In this document: piece after piece, positions 60,684 to 64,000 of the stretch
How positions within the stretch are numbered: position 1 is the first letter of the stretch
How the letters are laid out: each line of letters starts with the position of its first letter
NCBI GenBank assembly: GCA_017640785.1
Contig: JAEPPZ010000003.1
Span: 177,998 to 241,997 of the forward strand
Direction of reading: 5' to 3'
DNA: 64,000 nucleotides
Source of the DNA: Balneola sp.
GTDB taxonomy: Bacteria > Bacteroidota > Rhodothermia > Balneolales > Balneolaceae
Program-made: the position numbers and the translations under genes
Notes under the pieces: model-generated
What the model saw: the letters and a program-made list of their open reading frames with translations, nothing else
What the model was told of the DNA's origin: nothing
Databases searched by the model: none

Positions 60684-62018
60684 ATGAAATTTGAGTTTCC
60701 ACATCCATTGGCCATTCTGTTGATCTTCATCGCACTGGCTGCTGTTCTTACTCACATTATACCGGCGGGACAATATGATCGAGTTCCAGATGAAACTACC
60801 GGTCGTGAAGTTGTGGTTGCTAACAGCTATCAGGAAATTGAAGCGAACCCGGTTGGGATATTTGAAACCATTCTGAAAGTACCTGAAGGGCTTATTTTTG
60901 GTGCAGATATTGTCGTTTTAATTCTGATCATCGGTGGTGCTTTCGTTGTCGTTGATAAAACCGGTGCTTTCACAGATGGAATAAATGCACTGGTAACTAA
61001 ATTCGAACATACACAAGATCGTGTAATCATTGTTGTAGCAATTACTTTTGCTACGGTGGGATTACTCAATAACACCTTCGAAGAAATTATAGCTATGGTT
61101 CCTTTTTTGATCGTGATGGGAAAGAGGATTGGATACACTAAAACAGGTGTCCTTGCCATCAGTGCCGGATCGGCAATCATCGGTGCAGCATTTAGTCCAA
61201 TGAACCCATTCGCAGTTCTGTTGGCTCAAAAAATAGCCGAAGTACAACCATTCTCCGGTACCCTGTTCAGAATGATCGTGTTTGCAATTGTTCTTACTTT
61301 CTGGATCTATTGGGTGATCAAAAAAGGTAAATCCAACGAAAAAATAGAAATTGAAACTCCTGAAAAAGACTTCAAACTCCCACTACGTTCCGCTTTTATT
61401 CTCCTTTTAGTAGCAGTCACTTTTGCGGTTATGGTTTATGGAATTCTAGTCTGGGGTTGGGATTACAACCAGATGTCTGCTTTGTTTTTTGTGATGGGTA
61501 TCGTTTGCGGAATTATTGGCAAACTTGGCATGAACGGAACTTCAAGAGCATACGCTACCGGATTTCAGGAACTTGCCTTTGCTGCAGTTGTTGTTGGATT
61601 AGCACGAAGCATATTCTTAGTTCTTGACGAAGGCAGAATCATTGATTCCATTGTATACGGACTTTTTAATCCTTTGAAAGATCTGCCTCTTGCTGTTTCG
61701 GCGGTTGGAATGACTGTGTCTCAGGCTTTGCTTCATATACCCGTTGCAAGTAATTCAGGTCAGGCTGTATTAACGATGCCTTTGCTTACTCCGCTGTCTG
61801 ATTTGATTGGCATGTCTCGACAGGTAATGATCCTCTGCTACCAGTACGGAGCAGCAATGATGGATATGGTCTCCCCTACAAACGGAGCGTTGCTAGCCAT
61901 GATAACAGCTGCAGGAGTGAGCTTCAAAGAGTGGTTCTCGTTTTGTATCAAACCCTTTTTGATCATTATGGGAATGTCATTAGTTGCAATATTCGTTGCA
62001 ATTTTTATTGGTTTATAA
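60684..62018 (+). CDS. YfcC family (C4-dicarboxylate-carrier-like) membrane transporter
   Basis: 444 residues with about 11-12 membrane segments. The opening HPLAILLIFIALAAVLTHIIPAGQYDR, GGAFVVVDKTGAF near 93, NNTFEEIIAMVPFL near 135 and the near C-terminal DMVSPTNGALLAMI fit the YfcC/AitC group of the ion-transporter superfamily. The substrate, possibly an amino or dicarboxylic acid, is unknown. The HEAT-like protein gene starts 3 bases after its stop. Confidence 0.88.
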   Translation: MKFEFPHPLAILLIFIALAAVLTHIIPAGQYDRVPDETTGREVVVANSYQEIEANPVGIFETILKVPEGLIFGADIVVLILIIGGAFVVVDKTGAFTDGINALVTKFEHTQDRVIIVVAITFATVGLLNNTFEEIIAMVPFLIVMGKRIGYTKTGVLAISAGSAIIGAAFSPMNPFAVLLAQKIAEVQPFSGTLFRMIVFAIVLTFWIYWVIKKGKSNEKIEIETPEKDFKLPLRSAFILLLVAVTFAVMVYGILVWGWDYNQMSALFFVMGIVCGIIGKLGMNGTSRAYATGFQELAFAAVVVGLARSIFLVLDEGRIIDSIVYGLFNPLKDLPLAVSAVGMTVSQALLHIPVASNSGQAVLTMPLLTPLSDLIGMSRQVMILCYQYGAAMMDMVSPTNGALLAMITAAGVSFKEWFSFCIKPFLIIMGMSLVAIFVAIFIGL

Positions 62019-62021
62019 GCT

Positions 62022-62540
62022 ATGAGTAAAACTCTTCGATCTGTTTTAATTAGAAGAAGAAAGTCTGAGATGGTAGAGTTTATGAACAATCATCCGGGAT
62101 CTTTTGATCAAGCAATAGAGCTGGCTCTTGAAAATGAAGAGAATTTATCATGGAGATCAGCATGGCTTGTTGCCGGGATTATAAATAAAAATGATCCCAG
62201 AGTTAGGCCTTTTATTCAAAAAATAATAAATGTACTCCCGGATCGGAATGATGGACACCAAAGAGAGCTTTTGAAAATTCTGCTGAAAATGGATTTAAAT
62301 GAAGATTTTGAAAGCCTGCTTTTTGACATTTCAGTAACTATATGGGAACAAGTTCGAAAACAATCGTCTGTTCGCTATTACGCTTTTCAAGGGATGATGA
62401 AGGTAGTAGAAAAATATCCCGAATTGAAAAATGAAATTTTATCTCTAACTCAACCTCATTTTGTTAATGCTCTTTCACCGGGAGTTAGGAAAGGTGTTCT
62501 CAAAGGTATTAATGAGTTGACATCTCAGAATTTAAGTTAA
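62022..62540 (+). CDS. Helical (HEAT-repeat-like) protein of unknown function
   Basis: 172 residues, soluble. Successive helix pairs of ~35-40 residues (FDQAIELALENEENLSWRSA; DPRVRPFIQKIINVLPDRND; HQRELLKILLKMDLNEDFES; VRYYAFQGMMKVVEKYPELK) suggest a small HEAT/armadillo solenoid. No catalytic motif. The 3-base spacing from the YfcC transporter indicates cotranscription. I do not recognise a named family. Confidence 0.7.
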   Translation: MSKTLRSVLIRRRKSEMVEFMNNHPGSFDQAIELALENEENLSWRSAWLVAGIINKNDPRVRPFIQKIINVLPDRNDGHQRELLKILLKMDLNEDFESLLFDISVTIWEQVRKQSSVRYYAFQGMMKVVEKYPELKNEILSLTQPHFVNALSPGVRKGVLKGINELTSQNLS

Positions 62541-62552
62541 TACAAGTAACAT

Positions 62553-62614
62553 AGTGTTACGGTTTTAAGGTGTTATGGTGGCGTAAATTTAGACCACCAT
62601 AACACCTTAACACT
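62553..62614. repeat. Long palindrome (GTGTTATGGTGG family)
   Basis: AAGGTGTTATGGTGG and CCACCATAACACCTT are perfect 15-base arms around 12 bases, with outer AGTGTTA/TAACACT also matched. Related to 24429-24500. It lies between the convergent HEAT-like and gldC genes, where it may help end both transcripts. Confidence 0.75.
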
Positions 62615-62622
62615 ACCGCACC

Positions 62623-62955
62623 TCAGCTCCCTTTAATCTCCATCTTCTCAGCAAAATAATCGCAGAAGTCCATCATGTCTCCTGAAATGCGTTCATCATT
62701 TGTAGCACGCTTTAATGTATCCGCCATAGTAACCAGAGTTTGATGAAAAAAGATCTTCATCTCATCTACGGTCATATCTTTCGTCCACAGATCCAACTTT
62801 AGAGTATCTTTAGCTTCAGAATCCCAAAGTGAAAGTAGCATTGCTCTGCACTTCGCTTCTCCCATTCCATCCATATCGTCGGCATTCCAAATGATGTTTT
62901 CAGGCACGTTATCCTGATCAAGTTCTACTGAAATATTAATGTCTTTCTTCGGCAT
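62623..62955 (-). CDS. gldC: GldC-like gliding-motility-associated protein
   Basis: 110 residues, cytosolic. Strong agreement with the GldC family as I know it: INISVELDQDNVPENIIW, then LLSLWDSEAKDTLKLDLWTKDMTVDEMKIFFHQTLVTMADTL given in parts, and a C-terminal FCDYFAEKMEI. In Flavobacterium, GldC assists but is not essential for gliding and forms part of the gldBC region. No gldB or other gld gene is next to it here, so motility cannot be inferred from this gene alone. Confidence 0.85.
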   Translation of the reverse strand: MPKKDINISVELDQDNVPENIIWNADDMDGMGEAKCRAMLLSLWDSEAKDTLKLDLWTKDMTVDEMKIFFHQTLVTMADTLKRATNDERISGDMMDFCDYFAEKMEIKGS

Positions 62956-63032
62956 AAAAAGTGGTTTTGATGTTTACCCAAAGATAAGGGGAATTCACAA
63001 GAGTTCGAGAACTTTTAAAAAAACTGAAAAAA

Positions 63033-63083
63033 TAATTTTGAGAAACCAAATGGTTGCGTATATTTATGCAACCAAATGATTGC
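63033..63083 (+). promoter_or_regulatory. Promoter and double operator of the ArsR-SRPBCC operon
   Basis: Two copies of a palindromic motif, AACCAAATGGTTGC (63044-63057) and AACCAAATGATTGC (63070-63083), lie 26 bases apart, ending 17 bases before the ATG at 63100. A TAATTTTG element (63033-63040) fitting TAnnTTTG sits just upstream. The spacing of about 2.5 helical turns and the position across the transcription start suit autorepression by the ArsR-family protein. Confidence 0.7.
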
Positions 63084-63099
63084 ATAATCACTGACTTTT

Positions 63100-63426
63100 A
63101 TGAAACGAGATATTTTCCAAGCCATTGCAGATCCAACCAGAAGAGCGATATTGGTTTTAATTGCTACTCAGGCATTAACGCCAAACGCACTTGCTGATCA
63201 ATTTGATATTACCAGACAGGCTGTATCAAAACACATAAAGATCCTTAATGAATGTGAATTGCTGAAACAAGAGAAAGTGGGCAGAGAAATTTACTACGAA
63301 CTTAAAATCGATAAAATGAAAGAAGTTGATCAATGGCTCGAGCAATTCCGAAAGATCTGGGAAAACAGATTCAATCAACTTGATGACTTATTAACTAAAC
63401 TAAAATCAGAAAACGATGAAAGCTAA
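63100..63426 (+). CDS. ArsR family transcriptional repressor
   Basis: 108 residues. Winged helix-turn-helix ([38 protein letters not shown]; wing [17 protein letters not shown]). There is no Cys-based metal site. It is of the kind that pairs with AHSA1/SRPBCC genes in one operon and regulates itself through AACCAAATGGTT-type sites, which are present upstream. It overlaps the next gene by 11 bases. Confidence 0.93.
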   Translation: MKRDIFQAIADPTRRAILVLIATQALTPNALADQFDITRQAVSKHIKILNECELLKQEKVGREIYYELKIDKMKEVDQWLEQFRKIWENRFNQLDDLLTKLKSENDES

Positions 63427-63919
63427 TCTTCAATTCGACTTCCTTGCAGACAAGGAAAACAACACACTTACTATAAAACGGGAATTTGCTGCTAACCGAC
63501 AATTAGTTTGGGACTGCTATACCAAAGCTGAACTTCTGAACCAATGGTTTGCCCCAAAGCCTTTCACAACTAAAACCAAATCCATGGATTTTAGTGAAGG
63601 CGGTCATTGGCATTATGCCATGGTGGAACCAAACGGAACGGAATATTGGGGCTACACCGAATATCAGGACATAAACCCCATCGATGATTACCGAACCGTG
63701 GATGCTTTTTCTGATAGTGAAGGCAACATTAATCCCGATCTACCAAAAGCGAAATGGCACGTTCAATTTTCAGAATCGAATGATCATGCTGTGGTAACAA
63801 CTGTAGTTAATTATGAATCTCTAGAAGATCTAGAAACCGTCATAAATATGGGCATGGAAGAAGGTATGATCTCAACTCTTGAGAGGCTGGATGAATTACT
63901 CGAAACCTTAACTAAATAA
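63416..63919 (+). CDS. SRPBCC (AHSA1-like) domain protein
   Basis: 167 residues, a complete START-like hydrophobic-pocket fold: [48 protein letters not shown], and the C-terminal helix [19 protein letters not shown]. Members bind small hydrophobic ligands or act as Hsp90-cochaperone-like domains; the ligand is unknown. Coupled to arsR by an 11-base overlap. A second paralogue follows 10 bases later. Confidence 0.92.
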   Translation: MKANLQFDFLADKENNTLTIKREFAANRQLVWDCYTKAELLNQWFAPKPFTTKTKSMDFSEGGHWHYAMVEPNGTEYWGYTEYQDINPIDDYRTVDAFSDSEGNINPDLPKAKWHVQFSESNDHAVVTTVVNYESLEDLETVINMGMEEGMISTLERLDELLETLTK

Positions 63920-63929
63920 CTCTAAAATT

Positions 63930-64000
63930 ATGAAACCACAACTTATAAACGACTTCATAGTCGATAAAGAAAATAGTATAGTTAATGTAACCCGTGAATT
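63930..64000 (+). CDS. SRPBCC domain protein, N-terminal fragment (runs off the window)
   Basis: ATG at 63930 opens a frame that is still open at the window end. The 23 visible codons (MKPQLINDFIVDKENS...) parallel the preceding protein's start ([18 protein letters not shown] versus NDFIVDKENSIVNVTREF), so it is a tandem paralogue in the same operon. Confidence 0.7.
   Translation, partial: MKPQLINDFIVDKENSIVNVTRE

Noticed and set aside
1-64000. tRNA or rRNA genes
   Set aside because: I looked in the intergenic gaps for cloverleaf patterns with TTCRANNC arms and CCA-type ends and found none; the multi-stem element at 59016-59080 lacks a T-arm consensus.

Overview
The window looks like a chromosomal segment of a low-GC (roughly 40% by eye) Gram-negative bacterium of the Bacteroidota/Balneolota group, most likely Balneolaceae-like. 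The evidence is a SusC/SusD pair with an ECF sigma/FecR pair, many Cys-anchored lipoproteins, a C-terminal sorting domain beginning NYPNPFNPSTNI, a GldC homologue, scarce Shine-Dalgarno sites and numerous palindromic intergenic repeats. I see no rRNA, tRNA, CRISPR array, prophage or intact transposase. No gene-free stretch exceeds 300 bases.

1-7,100: a partial gene, a frameshifted small barrel-type gene, then a four-gene plus-strand cluster: DUF4856 lipoprotein, imelysin-family lipoprotein, a full-length homologue of vitamin K-dependent gamma-carboxylase (HTTM family) that keeps the Asn-His and Lys catalytic motifs, and a FecA-like TonB-dependent receptor. Twin TTAGA-N5-TCTAA motifs precede it. 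This is the most intriguing system in the window: an apparent metal-acquisition operon carrying a putative protein-modifying or quinol-oxidising membrane enzyme.

7,100-19,000: a coiled-coil lipoprotein; a periplasmic/outer-membrane redox cluster (PD40 beta-propeller lipoprotein, TlpA-like protein, barrel protein, second TlpA-like lipoprotein); a minus-strand run of PP2C phosphatase, thioredoxin-like protein and DtxR-type regulator; a TANGO2/NRDE protein; NhaC; and DacB. A relative of the motif upstream of the iron cluster lies in the promoter region that the DtxR run shares with the NRDE gene.

19,000-25,300: tandem M14 metallopeptidases, the first with all zinc ligands replaced; gltX; a WbqC-family gene; and a 38-codon membrane mini-gene.

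25,300-39,600: a minus-strand carbohydrate utilisation locus. Read 5'->3' it runs PIG-L deacetylase, ECF sigma, FecR anti-sigma, SusC with STN domain, SusD, MFS sugar transporter, ROK kinase, a PcRGLX/YetA-like (PL26-type) lipoprotein and a DASS transporter.

39,600-49,600: an SSS symporter with a coiled-coil insert, a broken VapBC-like module lying between two copies of a sterol-desaturase gene tail, the desaturase itself, a histidine kinase, glyS, asd, a BASS transporter, a PlsC-type acyltransferase and Cu/Zn superoxide dismutase.

49,600-64,000: sdpR-sdpI, an alpha/beta hydrolase, a CotH/lamin-tail secreted protein, hsp20-dnaK separated by a bundle of hairpins, a DUF2188 protein, a Memo-like protein, a YfcC transporter, a HEAT-like protein, gldC, and an ArsR-SRPBCC operon with a clear double operator that runs off the window end.
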